DNA of 64,000 bases, from assembly GCF_003112535.1 (NCBI RefSeq), contig NZ_BEWA01000019.1, forward strand, positions 203,580 to 267,579, read 5' to 3'. This DNA is from Streptomyces rishiriensis (GTDB lineage Bacteria; Actinomycetota; Actinomycetes; Streptomycetales; Streptomycetaceae). Below, piece by piece: positions 41,595 through 49,639 of this stretch. The notes under the pieces were generated by a model that made no database searches, was not told the origin of the DNA, and was given only the letters and a program-made list of their open reading frames with translations. Every line of letters begins with the position of its first letter. Position 1 is the stretch's first letter. The position numbers and the translations under genes are program-made.

Positions 41595-43136
41595 TCAGCG
41601 GCCGCCCGTGCCGTTGCCGCCCGTGGCCGAGCGCCGACGGCCCTGAGCGGGGCGGCCGCGCCGCGGACGGGCAGCGGAGCCGTTGTGCTCGCCGCCGCCG
41701 GCGGTGCCGCCATTGCCCCGTGCGCCGCCGTCACGGCCCGATCCGGAGCCCTTGCGCGCCGCGCCGCTGCGCGCGGGACGGCTCTCGGCGACGACCGGCG
41801 GGGCGAGGACGACGGGGACGCCCGAGGGCGCCTGCGCGCCGGTGATGCGGCTCAGCTCGACGCCGCCCGAGCGGACCCGGGTGGTCTGTGGGGTGATGCC
41901 GGCGTCGGCCATCAGCCGCGTCATCTCCCGGCGCTGATGCGGCAGCACCAGCGTGACGACGGTGCCGGACTCGCCCGCGCGGGCCGTACGGCCGCCGCGG
42001 TGCAGATAGTCCTTGTGGTCGCCGGGCGGGTCGACGTTGACGACGAGGTCGAGGTTGTCGACGTGGATGCCGCGGGCGGCGACGTTGGTCGCCACCAGCA
42101 CGCTGACGTGACCGTCCTTGAACTGGGCCAGGGTGCGGTTGCGCTGGGACTGCGACTTGCCGCCGTGCAGGGAGGCCGCGCGCACCCCGACCGCCAGCAG
42201 CTTCTTGGCCAGCCGGTCCGCCGCGTGCTTGGTGTCCAGGAACATGATCACGCGCCCGTCGCGGGCGGCGATCTCCGTCGTCGTGGCGTGCTTGTCCTCG
42301 TCCTCCACGTGCAGCACGTGGTGCTCCATCGTGGTGACGGCGCCCGCCGACGGGTCGACCGAGTGGACGACGGGGTCGGTCAGGTAGTTGCGCACCAGCC
42401 GGTCGACGTTGCGGTCCAGGGTCGCCGAGAACAGCATCCGCTGACCGCCGGGACGCACCTGGTCGAGCAGCTGCGTCACCTGCGGCATGAAGCCCATGTC
42501 GGCCATCTGGTCGGCCTCGTCCAGGACGGTGACCTCGACCCGGTCGAGCCGGCAGTCGTCCCGGTCGATGAGGTCCTTGAGCCGACCGGGCGTGGCCACG
42601 ACGACCTCGGCGCCGCCGCGCAGGGCGCTCGCCTGCCGGCCGATCGACAGACCGCCGACCACCGTGGCGATCCGCAGCCGCAGCGAGCGGGCGTAGGGGG
42701 TGAGGGCGTCGGTGACCTGCTGGGCCAGCTCACGGGTGGGGACGAGCACGAGGGCCAGCGGCTGACGGGGCTCGGCCCGCTGCCCGGCGGTGCGGGCCAG
42801 CAGGGCCAGCCCGAAGGCGAGGGTCTTGCCGGAGCCCGTCCGGCCGCGGCCCAGAACGTCCCGGCCGGCCAGCGAGTTCGGCAGCGTGGCGGCCTGGATG
42901 GGGAACGGCGTGGTCACGCCCTCGGCGCCGAGGGCGGTCAGGAGCTGCTCGGGCATGTCGAGTTCGCTGAACGACTCGACGGCCGGCAGCCCGGGAGTGA
43001 GGGTGACGGGCACGGCGAACTCGCCACCGGACGCGGCGGGACTGCTCCCGCGTCCGTTCCGCCCGGCCTTGGCCGAACGGGACGGGGCGCCCTGGCGCCG
43101 GTCCGTACGGGAGCGGGCGGAGCTGTTGCGGTTCAT
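41595..43136 (-). CDS. DEAD-box RNA helicase (copy 1)
   Basis: A 513-aa ATP-dependent RNA helicase, RhlE/DeaD-like. Motifs in order: Q motif FPIQAATLP, Walker A GRTGSGKT, PTRELAQQ, GG, TPGRL, VLDEADQM, FSATLDR, ARGIHVDNLDLVV and YLHRGGRTAR. N- and C-terminal tails are Arg/Gly/Ser-rich, typical for cold-adapted RNA unwinding. ATG 43136 follows GAGGAAGG; an upstream frame to 43166 is less likely. It lies 99 bases downstream of a cold-shock protein gene on the same strand, separated by a hairpin, and its core is nearly identical to the helicase at 57250-58755. Confidence 0.92.
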   Translation of the reverse strand: MNRNSSARSRTDRRQGAPSRSAKAGRNGRGSSPAASGGEFAVPVTLTPGLPAVESFSELDMPEQLLTALGAEGVTTPFPIQAATLPNSLAGRDVLGRGRTGSGKTLAFGLALLARTAGQRAEPRQPLALVLVPTRELAQQVTDALTPYARSLRLRIATVVGGLSIGRQASALRGGAEVVVATPGRLKDLIDRDDCRLDRVEVTVLDEADQMADMGFMPQVTQLLDQVRPGGQRMLFSATLDRNVDRLVRNYLTDPVVHSVDPSAGAVTTMEHHVLHVEDEDKHATTTEIAARDGRVIMFLDTKHAADRLAKKLLAVGVRAASLHGGKSQSQRNRTLAQFKDGHVSVLVATNVAARGIHVDNLDLVVNVDPPGDHKDYLHRGGRTARAGESGTVVTLVLPHQRREMTRLMADAGITPQTTRVRSGGVELSRITGAQAPSGVPVVLAPPVVAESRPARSGAARKGSGSGRDGGARGNGGTAGGGEHNGSAARPRRGRPAQGRRRSATGGNGTGGR

Positions 43137-43169
43137 CCGTGACCTTCCTCGAAAGGGCGACACCATGAG

Positions 43170-43201
43170 CCGGGGCCCGCACTCGAGAGTGCGGGCCCCG
43201 G
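43170..43201 (-). terminator. Hairpin between csp and helicase (copy 1)
   Basis: Perfect 14-bp stem CCGGGGCCCGCACT with loop CGAG, between the cold-shock gene and the helicase. It would end most csp transcripts while letting some readthrough reach the helicase, or stabilise the csp mRNA 3' end. The second module has a similar hairpin at the same place. Confidence 0.8.
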
Positions 43202-43235
43202 CCGTGTCGTCCGCTTGAAACAGACGTCAGACGGT

Positions 43236-43439
43236 TCAGGCGGGGAGGATGTTCTCCGCCTGCGGGCCCTTCTGGCCCTGCGTCACGTCGAAGGTAACCT
43301 TCTGGCCTTCCTGAAGCTCACGGAAGCCGGACGTGGCGATGTTCGAGTAGTGGGCGAAAACGTCCGGGCCGCCACCCTCCTGCTCGATGAAGCCGAAGCC
43401 CTTTTCCGAGTTGAACCACTTCACGGTGCCAGATGCCAT
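43236..43439 (-). CDS. Cold-shock protein (copy 1)
   Basis: A 67-aa CspA-family single OB-fold protein binding single-stranded RNA/DNA. RNP1 (KGFGFIEQ) and RNP2 (DVFAHYS) are intact, with the aromatic residues that stack on bases. The length is typical for streptomycete Csp proteins (SC F-like). ATG 43439 follows AAGGAG. It is transcribed from a leader of more than 80 bases that contains a hairpin and T-tracts, and precedes the DEAD-box helicase gene. Highly similar to the Csp at 58958-59161. Confidence 0.95.
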   Translation of the reverse strand: MASGTVKWFNSEKGFGFIEQEGGGPDVFAHYSNIATSGFRELQEGQKVTFDVTQGQKGPQAENILPA

Positions 43440-43511
43440 GCTGTATCTCCTTTGGGGCAATGCCCGGAGCCCGCACCTTGCGGACCCGGCGTCGCAGGAT
43501 CAGGAAAAGCC

Positions 43512-43557
43512 CCAAAAACAAAAAGAGTGCCCGTCGACGTATGGTCGAAGAGCACTC
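43512..43557 (-). terminator. Intrinsic terminator in the csp leader
   Basis: Read leftwards: GAGTGC, a loop with an inner 5-bp stem TCGAC/GTCGA, GCACTC, then T5-G-T5. This is a classic terminator with a T-run, unusual in GC-rich Streptomyces, located 73-118 bases upstream of the csp start codon. If the promoter lies to its right, it works as an attenuator or temperature-responsive element; if the promoter lies closer, it only insulates. Confidence 0.65.
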
Positions 43558-43682
43558 AAAAGCCTCTGGTAACCGAAACTGCCACTTTTATCACGGTAGC
43601 ACAGCTCGGGAAGCGGGGTGTGTGTCGAGGACCACATCGCGACCCGACCGTTGCCTCCGGCCGTCCACGGGAGGACCGGAAC

Positions 43683-44045
43683 ATGATCTATCACGTCGTA
43701 CCGCTCGACGAGTGGAGCGCCGACCCCGACCGGCCCTATGCGCCGGTTTCCCTCGCGCGGGACGGGTTCGTGCACTGCTCGCCCGACGAGGCGACCACCC
43801 TCACGATCGCCGCCGCGTTCTACCGCACCGCCCCCCGGCCGCTGCTGGCGCTCGTCCTGGACGAGGCTCGGCTCACCGCGCGGTGCGAGTGGGAGGCGGC
43901 CGCCCCCGCGCCGCCGCCCGGCGTGCCGGAGGACACCCTGTTCCCGCACGTCTTCGGGCCGCTCGACCGCGAGGCCGTCGTCCGCGTCCTGGAGGTCCGC
44001 TGGGACGGGCACGATCGTGCGACGGGCCTGACGGAGGCCGGTTGA
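43683..44045 (+). CDS. DUF952 protein
   Basis: A 120-aa DUF952 protein: MIYHVVPLDEW at the start, DGFVHCSPDEATTL in the middle and EDTLFPHVFGPLDREAV near the end match the family core. Structures place DUF952 near ADP-ribosyltransferase-like folds, but no reaction is established. ATG 43683 follows GGGAGGA. It is divergent from the cold-shock gene and convergent with the TerB gene. Confidence 0.85.
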   Translation: MIYHVVPLDEWSADPDRPYAPVSLARDGFVHCSPDEATTLTIAAAFYRTAPRPLLALVLDEARLTARCEWEAAAPAPPPGVPEDTLFPHVFGPLDREAVVRVLEVRWDGHDRATGLTEAG

Positions 44046-44048
44046 CCG

Positions 44049-44078
44049 GTGCGGGAGAGCGCGTGAGCCCTCCCGCAC
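44049..44078. terminator. Terminator between DUF952 and TerB genes
   Basis: 9-bp perfect stem GTGCGGGAG / CTCCCGCAC with a 12-base loop, just after the DUF952 stop and before the convergent TerB stop. Confidence 0.65.
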
Positions 44079-44100
44079 GGGAGAACGGAAGAACGGAAGA

Positions 44101-44556
44101 TCAGAGGTCGAACTCGTGCGGCGGCAGGTCGAGGGTGAAGCACGCCTCGCGCACCACTGCCTGCTCGGTCTTGTCGAAGTCGCCGTCGGCGCCGCCGATC
44201 ACGATGCCGATCTGGATGACGGCGCGGGCCTCGGCCGGCTTCTTCTTCGCCTTGGCGATCTCCTGCAGCACGCTCACCTTGCCGAAGTCGAAGTCGGCGA
44301 TCAGCTTGTTCAGGTTGTCGTCGAAGCGCCGCTGAAGGTCCGTGGCGTCGAAGTTCTGCAGCACCTCGTTGGTGGCGATCAGCTGGGCCACCCGGCGCCG
44401 CTCGGCGGGGTCGACGGTGCCGTCCGCCGCCGCGACGAGGGCGCACATCGCCATGCTCGCGTCGCGGAAGGCGCCGCTCTTGAGGTCGTTCTTCTTCGCC
44501 ACGAGCTGGGTCTGCATCGTCGACGCGGACTCCTTGAAGCGGTCCCACAGGGCCAT
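44101..44556 (-). CDS. TerB family protein
   Basis: A 151-aa all-helical TerB protein (tellurite-resistance/membrane-stress family). Two acidic metal-binding loops are visible: AAADGTVDPAERRR and GGADGDFDKTEQ, the usual paired DG.. motifs. TerB proteins bind divalent metals and link to the inner membrane and to TerD/TerC partners. No TerC or TerD gene is in the window. It is followed by a gene for a zinc-ribbon membrane protein upstream on the same strand (160 bases away), an association I recall from other streptomycetes. Confidence 0.88.
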   Translation of the reverse strand: MALWDRFKESASTMQTQLVAKKNDLKSGAFRDASMAMCALVAAADGTVDPAERRRVAQLIATNEVLQNFDATDLQRRFDDNLNKLIADFDFGKVSVLQEIAKAKKKPAEARAVIQIGIVIGGADGDFDKTEQAVVREACFTLDLPPHEFDL

Positions 44557-44716
44557 GAGAACTCCAGACGGTCGGTTCGGTTCGGTATCTGCACCACAGG
44601 TGCGGCAACATCTACAGCAACGTAGAAACTACCGGCCGACCGGATAAGTTCCGGCGGGGTCCACGGACATGGCCGAGCCCGCGGAGGCGGGACGGGCGGG
44701 CTCGGCGACGGCCGGT

Positions 44717-45790
44717 TCAGCTCAGGCAGAGCAGGCCCAGCAGGCAGACCTCGGACGGGGAGGTCGCCGCCGGCGCGGGGTTCGTCGCGGACGACGACGT
44801 GCCCGAGCCGTTCGAGCCGGAGTCGGAGTTCGAGCCGGAGCCGGTGGTCGACTGGGAGGCCGAGTCCGACGACGAGTGCGACGCCGAGTTCGCACTCGAC
44901 GCGCCCGTGCCGCCGTTCGCGGAAGACCCGGACGACCCGGAGGTCCCCGACGACCCCGACGACGTGGAGGACCGCTGCCCGGCCGAGCCTCCGGGAGAGG
45001 TGACCGCGGCGCCGTAGGACGAGGAGCCCGCGCCCTGCCCCGAGGCGGACTGTTCCCGCGTGCGGGTCCGGGACCCGGAGGCCGCGGTGTCCGGACGGGA
45101 GTCCGACGGCGTGTACCGCTCGCCCCCGAGCTCGGTCGCCGGCGACTGCGACGCGACGGTGGAGGGGGCGGGCCGGTGGGCGGACCGGGTCACCGTGGGA
45201 CGGGTGTGGTCGGAGGCGGGTTCCTCCCCGCCCGACGAGGTGGGGAGCTCGGGCGCGGCGGCCGCCTGCGTCCGGTCGCCGCCCTGGCGGTCCAGCGCGG
45301 CGACGGTCAGCCCGCCGCCGACGAGGGCCACGGCCGTCGCGACGACGGCCCGGCGCTGGTGCTTCTTCCAGCGGGCCAGCTGCCGCCGCCGTGCGGCGCG
45401 CCCGCGCGGCGCGGCCGGCGCCGGCTCCACGGAGGGGGCGCTCTCCGGCCCGGAGGACGCGACGGACGACGGGGCGGACGAAGGGGAGGGCGAGGGGTCC
45501 GACGACGGGTCCGGCGACGCGTAGAGGGACGACGTGTAGGGGGACGAGATGCGGGGGGACGAGATGCGGGGAGGCGTCGCGTGCGATGCGACGGGCGCCG
45601 GACCGCGTGAGGGCTCCGTCCACGGTGTGGGGTCCGTGTACGTGGTCGTGTACGCCGGCTGCGCGACCCGGGCGGCCGGGACGACGCGGTCGTGGGCCGT
45701 GACCGGGGCGATGTCCGGGGCGTAGGCCCCGCACCCGGGACACACCAGGGCGCCGTTGAGGTGCCGACGACACGAGGAGCAGTAGTCCAT
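44717..45790 (-). CDS. Zinc-ribbon single-pass membrane protein
   Basis: A 357-aa protein starting with a zinc ribbon (CSSC...CPGC, residues 4-21), followed by a disordered Ser/Pro/Thr-rich cytoplasmic stretch, one membrane helix near 160 (AVVATAVALVGGGLTVAAL), and a long Ser/Gly/Thr-rich outer tail ending in CLLGLLCLS with two cysteines. The start at 45790 puts the zinc ribbon at the N terminus and follows AGGAAG. Members of this type are common in Streptomyces and of unknown function. The architecture (zinc ribbon, disorder, helix, outer tail) resembles that of the CIS-linked protein at 16673 but lacks a folded outer domain. Confidence 0.75.
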   Translation of the reverse strand: MDYCSSCRRHLNGALVCPGCGAYAPDIAPVTAHDRVVPAARVAQPAYTTTYTDPTPWTEPSRGPAPVASHATPPRISSPRISSPYTSSLYASPDPSSDPSPSPSSAPSSVASSGPESAPSVEPAPAAPRGRAARRRQLARWKKHQRRAVVATAVALVGGGLTVAALDRQGGDRTQAAAAPELPTSSGGEEPASDHTRPTVTRSAHRPAPSTVASQSPATELGGERYTPSDSRPDTAASGSRTRTREQSASGQGAGSSSYGAAVTSPGGSAGQRSSTSSGSSGTSGSSGSSANGGTGASSANSASHSSSDSASQSTTGSGSNSDSGSNGSGTSSSATNPAPAATSPSEVCLLGLLCLS

Positions 45791-45999
45791 TGCGGTCTTC
45801 CTGAGTTGACGTGCCGACACCCCCGTGGGGGGCCGCGACCTGGTCACGTTCGCACGTGGGATCGAACGGCCGTCACGCTAACGAGTCATTCGCCAGACTG
45901 TGTGCAGTCTGTGTGAGGCTCCTGCACGGATCCCTTGAGGGCTCTGGGGGCTTCCCTCCCTCTGTCCACCCATGTGAACAGAAATCAAGTACCCGACTC

Positions 46000-46046
46000 T
46001 TGACGCGTCCATACCAGGCCTCTAACTTCCGGGAGAAAGCGCTTTC
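46000..46046 (+). promoter_or_regulatory. Promoter and LacI-type operator of pectate lyase
   Basis: TTGACG (46000-46005), 17-base spacer, TAACTT (46023-46028), so the start point falls near 46035. A perfect 12-bp palindrome GAAAGCGCTTTC occupies 46035-46046, exactly at +1. CpG-centred palindromes of this sort are typical LacI/GalR family operators in carbohydrate genes; the repressor is not encoded here. Confidence 0.75.
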
Positions 46047-46088
46047 CAGTTCGGCCGACCCGCACTCGCCCCGTTCCTGGAGATGAAC

Positions 46089-47669
46089 ATGCAGCTGAGA
46101 TCCGTCATGGCGTGCGTCAGTCTGGTGTCCGGCGCGCTCGTCGCGCTGTCCGGCCCCACGGCACAGGCCGCCACCGCCCGCTACGAGGCGGAGGCCTCCC
46201 CGGCGGTCTGCACCGGAACCATCGACTCCGACTGGACCGGCTACTCCGGCAGCGGATTCTGCAACGGCGCCAACTCGACCGGCGGCTACGCCCAGTTCAC
46301 GGTGGACGCGGCCACGGCCGGCACGGCCACCCTGAGCGTCCGCTTCGCCAACGGGACCGCGGCCGCCCGCCCGGCCTCGCTCGTCGTCAACGGCGCCGTC
46401 GTCCAGACCCCGTCCTTCGAGGCCACCGGCGCCTGGTCGACCTGGGTCACCAAGACCCTCACGGTCACCCTGAACGCCGGCGCCAACACGATCAGGCTCG
46501 CCCCGACCACCTCCGCCGGGCTGCCCAACGTCGACTACGTCGACGCGGTGACGACCGACGGCGGCACCGCCCCGCCCGCCGGCGGCGCGATCTACGTCTC
46601 GCCCGCCGGCGTCGACGGCGCGGCCGGCACCCAGTCCGCTCCCACCACCCTGACCTCGGCGATCAGCCGCGTGTCCGCGGGCGGGACGATCTACCTGCGC
46701 GGCGGCACGTACTCCTACGCCTCCACGGTGACCGTCCCGCAGACCAGCAACGGCACGGCCGCCGCCCGCACCACCCTGTCCGCCTACCCGGGCGAGAAGC
46801 CGGTCCTCGACTTCTCGGCGCAGAGCGAGAGCGCGTCGAACCGGGGGCTGCAGCTCTTCGGCTCGTACTGGCACGTGTACGGCATCGCCGTGCAGCACGC
46901 CGGTGACAACGGGATCTACGTGGGCGGCAGCCACAACGTCATCGAGCGCACGGTGACGGCGTACAACCGCGACACGGGGCTCCAGCTCGGCCGGATCGCC
47001 TCCACCACGCCGAGCAGCCAGTGGCCGTCCGACAACCTGGTCCTGAGCGCCGAGTCGCACGACAACGCCGACTCCGACGGCGAGGACGCCGACGGTTTCG
47101 CCGCGAAGCTCACCACCGGCGCCGGCAACGTCTTCCGCTACTCCGTCTCGCACAACAACATCGACGACGGCTGGGACCTCTACACCAAGACGGACACCGG
47201 CCCGATCGGACCGGTGACCATCGAGGACTCCCTCTCCTACGACAACGGCACCCTCTCCGACGGCACCGTGAACTCCAACGGCGACCGCAACGGCTTCAAG
47301 CTCGGCGGCGACGACATCGCGGTGAACCACGTCGTCCGGCGCAGCATCGCCTTCCACAACGGCCATCACGGGTTCACCTACAACAGCAACCCCGGCTCCA
47401 TGGCCGTGTCGAACAACCTCAGCGTCGACAACGCCCAGCGCAACTACTCGTGGGACGCGGGGACCTCGGTGTTCCGCGGCAACACCTCGTGCCGGTTCGG
47501 CGTGAGCGGCTCGAACGACAAGACCGTCGGCGACGCCGACAGCACCAACCAGTTCTGGACCGGTGCGAACGGCTCCCGGTGCGCCTCCTACGCGGGCGCC
47601 CTGGGCTGGTCCTTCGCCTCGGACGGCCGTCTCGTGGTGACCCTGGGAGGCAGGCAGGTGACGCTGTGA
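46089..47669 (+). CDS. Secreted PL9-type pectate lyase with CBM35
   Basis: A 526-aa secreted polysaccharide lyase. A signal peptide ending in AQA (about residue 27) is followed by a CBM35-like module (about 30-155, ARYEAEASPAVCTG...PNVDYVDAV) and a right-handed parallel beta-helix (about 170-520) of the PL9 family. The latter shows IYVSPAGVDGAAGTQSAPTTL, DNGIYVGGSHNVIERTVTAYN, ADGFAAKL and HNGHHGFTYNSN. It should cleave plant polygalacturonate. ATG 46089 is preferred over 46083 because GGAG lies at the right distance. It has its own promoter and operator and ends at a strong hairpin. Confidence 0.9.
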   Translation: MQLRSVMACVSLVSGALVALSGPTAQAATARYEAEASPAVCTGTIDSDWTGYSGSGFCNGANSTGGYAQFTVDAATAGTATLSVRFANGTAAARPASLVVNGAVVQTPSFEATGAWSTWVTKTLTVTLNAGANTIRLAPTTSAGLPNVDYVDAVTTDGGTAPPAGGAIYVSPAGVDGAAGTQSAPTTLTSAISRVSAGGTIYLRGGTYSYASTVTVPQTSNGTAAARTTLSAYPGEKPVLDFSAQSESASNRGLQLFGSYWHVYGIAVQHAGDNGIYVGGSHNVIERTVTAYNRDTGLQLGRIASTTPSSQWPSDNLVLSAESHDNADSDGEDADGFAAKLTTGAGNVFRYSVSHNNIDDGWDLYTKTDTGPIGPVTIEDSLSYDNGTLSDGTVNSNGDRNGFKLGGDDIAVNHVVRRSIAFHNGHHGFTYNSNPGSMAVSNNLSVDNAQRNYSWDAGTSVFRGNTSCRFGVSGSNDKTVGDADSTNQFWTGANGSRCASYAGALGWSFASDGRLVVTLGGRQVTL

Positions 47670-47738
47670 GGCTGGCGGGCGACGCTGTGGGCGATGCGGC
47701 CGGCCGGCCGCGGAGTCCACGGACGGCCTGACGACCGC

Positions 47739-47768
47739 GAAGGCCCGGGTCCCGCGACCCGGGCCTTC
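47739..47768. terminator. Terminator after pectate lyase
   Basis: Perfect 13-bp stem GAAGGCCCGGGTC / GACCCGGGCCTTC with a 4-base loop, between the lyase gene and the convergent regulator gene. Confidence 0.85.
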
Positions 47769-47816
47769 GGCATGAGGGGCGGAAGGCCCGGGGCGCGGGC
47801 CCTCCCGCCCCCGTGG

Positions 47817-48602
47817 TCAGACGGAGGGCGTGTCGGCCGACGCGGATCCGGACGGTGTGGCTTCGGCCGACGCGGATCCGGGCGGTGTGGCTCCGGACGA
47901 CGTGGAGAGGACCTCGCGGGCCTGCTCCGCGGCGCGGGTGGTGCTCTCGCGGATGAAGTCGAGGAAGCGGGCGATGTTCTCCAGGCGGGTGGCGGCCGGA
48001 GTGCCCGGGCCGAGGACGCCGACGCCCTGCCGGGCGATCACGACGATCTGGAGGAGGGCCTCGGCGGTGGCCATCATCGACTGGTACCAGATGTCGTCGT
48101 CGACGACATAGCGCTCACGACGGCGTTCGTCGCGTTCCCGGCGCACCAGGCCCTGGCCCTCCAGGAACGCGATCGCCTTGGAGATGGACGCCGGGCTGAC
48201 CTGGAGGCGCTGGACGAGTTCGGCCGCGGTGAGGCTGCCCGAGTCGGTGAGGGTGAGACAGGCCAGCACCCGGGCCATCATCGCGGGCGTGCCGGACCCT
48301 ATGAGGACGGTGGTGAACAGCTCCTCGTACTCGCGCATGGCCTCGGGGTCGCGCCCGTGGACCTGCGGGGGCGCCTCCGCCCCCCGGGGCGCGGCCGGCC
48401 GGCGGCGGTGGGTGCGGTGTTCGGTCGCGCGGTGGGCCAGGTCGGCGCGGTAGGAGGTGGGGCCGCCGTTGCGCATCACCTCGCGCGTGACCGTCGAGGT
48501 CGGCCGGTCGAGACGCCGCGCGATCTCCGCGTAGGCGAGGCCGTCGGCCAGTCCCAGCGCGATCTGCTGGCGTTCCTGCTGGGTGAGCCTGCCTCCCGGC
48601 AT
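47817..48602 (-). CDS. GbsR/MarR-like regulator with N-terminal IS30-type HTH
   Basis: A 261-aa regulator with two DNA-binding parts. The N terminus (1-45: LTQQERQQIALGLADGLAYAEIARRLDRPTSTVTREV) is a helix-turn-helix like that of IS30 transposases. The central domain (about 85-190) is a GbsR/MarR winged helix (LQVSPASISKAIAFLEGQGLVRRERD). The tail is Ser/Pro/Ala-rich. ATG 48602 follows AAGGAGA. It is divergent from the DUF4097-ABC export unit, with several TTGCAAC-type sites in the shared spacer, so it probably represses or activates that unit and itself. Confidence 0.82.
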   Translation of the reverse strand: MPGGRLTQQERQQIALGLADGLAYAEIARRLDRPTSTVTREVMRNGGPTSYRADLAHRATEHRTHRRRPAAPRGAEAPPQVHGRDPEAMREYEELFTTVLIGSGTPAMMARVLACLTLTDSGSLTAAELVQRLQVSPASISKAIAFLEGQGLVRRERDERRRERYVVDDDIWYQSMMATAEALLQIVVIARQGVGVLGPGTPAATRLENIARFLDFIRESTTRAAEQAREVLSTSSGATPPGSASAEATPSGSASADTPSV

Positions 48603-48670
48603 CGGGGTCTCCTTCGTGTGCTGCCGTTCCCGCTCCGTGGTGCCGCCAGCATAGCGTTCGCTTCCACTCC

Positions 48671-48795
48671 ATTGCAACGACCGCAAGTGCTTCGTTGCGT
48701 TAAATTTAAGCCCGTTGCAACGATTTAGGCTAGTTGAGCTGCGCTTATGAGTTTCCAGCGCAACAAAGGTATTGAGTGATTCGTGAACGCAACGT
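48671..48795. promoter_or_regulatory. Cluster of CGTTGCAACG-type operator sites
   Basis: The spacer between the GbsR-like gene and the DUF4097 gene is notably AT-richer and holds a perfect palindrome CGTTGCAACG at 48713-48722. It also has near copies ATTGCAACGA (48671), TCGTTGCGTT (48692), GCGCAACAAA (48758) and AACGCAACG (48786). The spacing suggests several bound dimers on one side and promoters of both genes. Confidence 0.6.
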
Positions 48796-48840
48796 AGCTT
48801 TTCCTCTGTCGGAAACAGTCAGTGGTCAAAGGAGAGAACG

Positions 48841-49509
48841 ATGCAGAAGTTCGCCACCCCCGCCCCCGTGTCCGCCGTCCTCGACGTCCCCGCGGGACGC
48901 ATCCGGTTCATCGCCGCCGACCGGGCGGACACCGCGGTCGAGGTCCTGCCCGCGAACGCCTCGAACGGCAGCGACGTGAAGGCGGCGGAGCGGATCGAGG
49001 TGGACTACGCCGACGGCGTCCTGCGCATCGAGGCCGCTCCGGCGAAGAGCCGGATCCTCGGGAGCTCCGGGGCCGTCGAGGTGACCGTGCAGCTGCCCGC
49101 CGGCTCCCACGTCGAGGCGAAGACGGCGAGCGGAGAGTTCCGGGGCGTCGGACGGCTCGGCGACGTCGCCTTCGAGGGCGCGCAGGGCTCGGTCAAGCTC
49201 GACGAGACCGCGAGCGCCCGCCTCGTCCTCATGGCGGGCGACGTCACGGTCGGCCGGCTCGGCGGCCCCGCCGAGATCAGCACCCAGAAGGGCGACATCA
49301 GCGTCGCCGAGGCCGTGCGGGGCACGGTCACGCTGCGCACCGAGGCCGGCGGGATCTCGGTCGGCGCCGCCCGCGGGGTCTCCGCCTCGCTGGACGCAGG
49401 CACCGGCTTCGGCCGCGTCCACAACGCGCTGCGGAACGCCGACGGCGCCGCCGCCCTGACCATCCACGCGACCACCGCCTACGGCGACATCACCGCCCGC
49501 AGCCTCTGA
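48841..49509 (+). CDS. DUF4097 adhesin-like beta-helix protein
   Basis: A 222-aa DUF4097 protein made of short beta repeats (VEVTVQLPAGSHVEAKTASGEF, GDVTVGRLGGPAEISTQKGDIS), folding as a right-handed beta-helix. No signal peptide, so cytoplasmic. In streptomycetes such genes commonly precede DrrAB-type ABC transporters, as here (130 bases before the ATPase). Function unproven; it may sense or scaffold. A good AAAGGAGA site precedes the ATG. Divergent from the GbsR-like regulator, which probably controls it. Confidence 0.85.
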   Translation: MQKFATPAPVSAVLDVPAGRIRFIAADRADTAVEVLPANASNGSDVKAAERIEVDYADGVLRIEAAPAKSRILGSSGAVEVTVQLPAGSHVEAKTASGEFRGVGRLGDVAFEGAQGSVKLDETASARLVLMAGDVTVGRLGGPAEISTQKGDISVAEAVRGTVTLRTEAGGISVGAARGVSASLDAGTGFGRVHNALRNADGAAALTIHATTAYGDITARSL

Positions 49510-49517
49510 GCCACTGC

Positions 49518-49575
49518 CCAGTCCCTCCGTCCCCTCAGTCCCTCCCCCCAGTCCCTCCCCCCAGTCCCTGGTCCC
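49518..49575. repeat. CAGTCCCT-type repeats between DUF4097 and ABC genes
   Basis: The 8-base element CAGTCCCT recurs about five times in a pyrimidine-only stretch directly after the DUF4097 stop codon. It has no dyad symmetry, so it is not a terminator, and readthrough into the ABC genes is likely. Confidence 0.6.
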
Positions 49576-49639
49576 CCTTCCCCGCCCTCCAGTCCCTGAT
49601 CCGCAGCCTCGACCCCGCAGTTCCTGAAGGAGAACCCTC

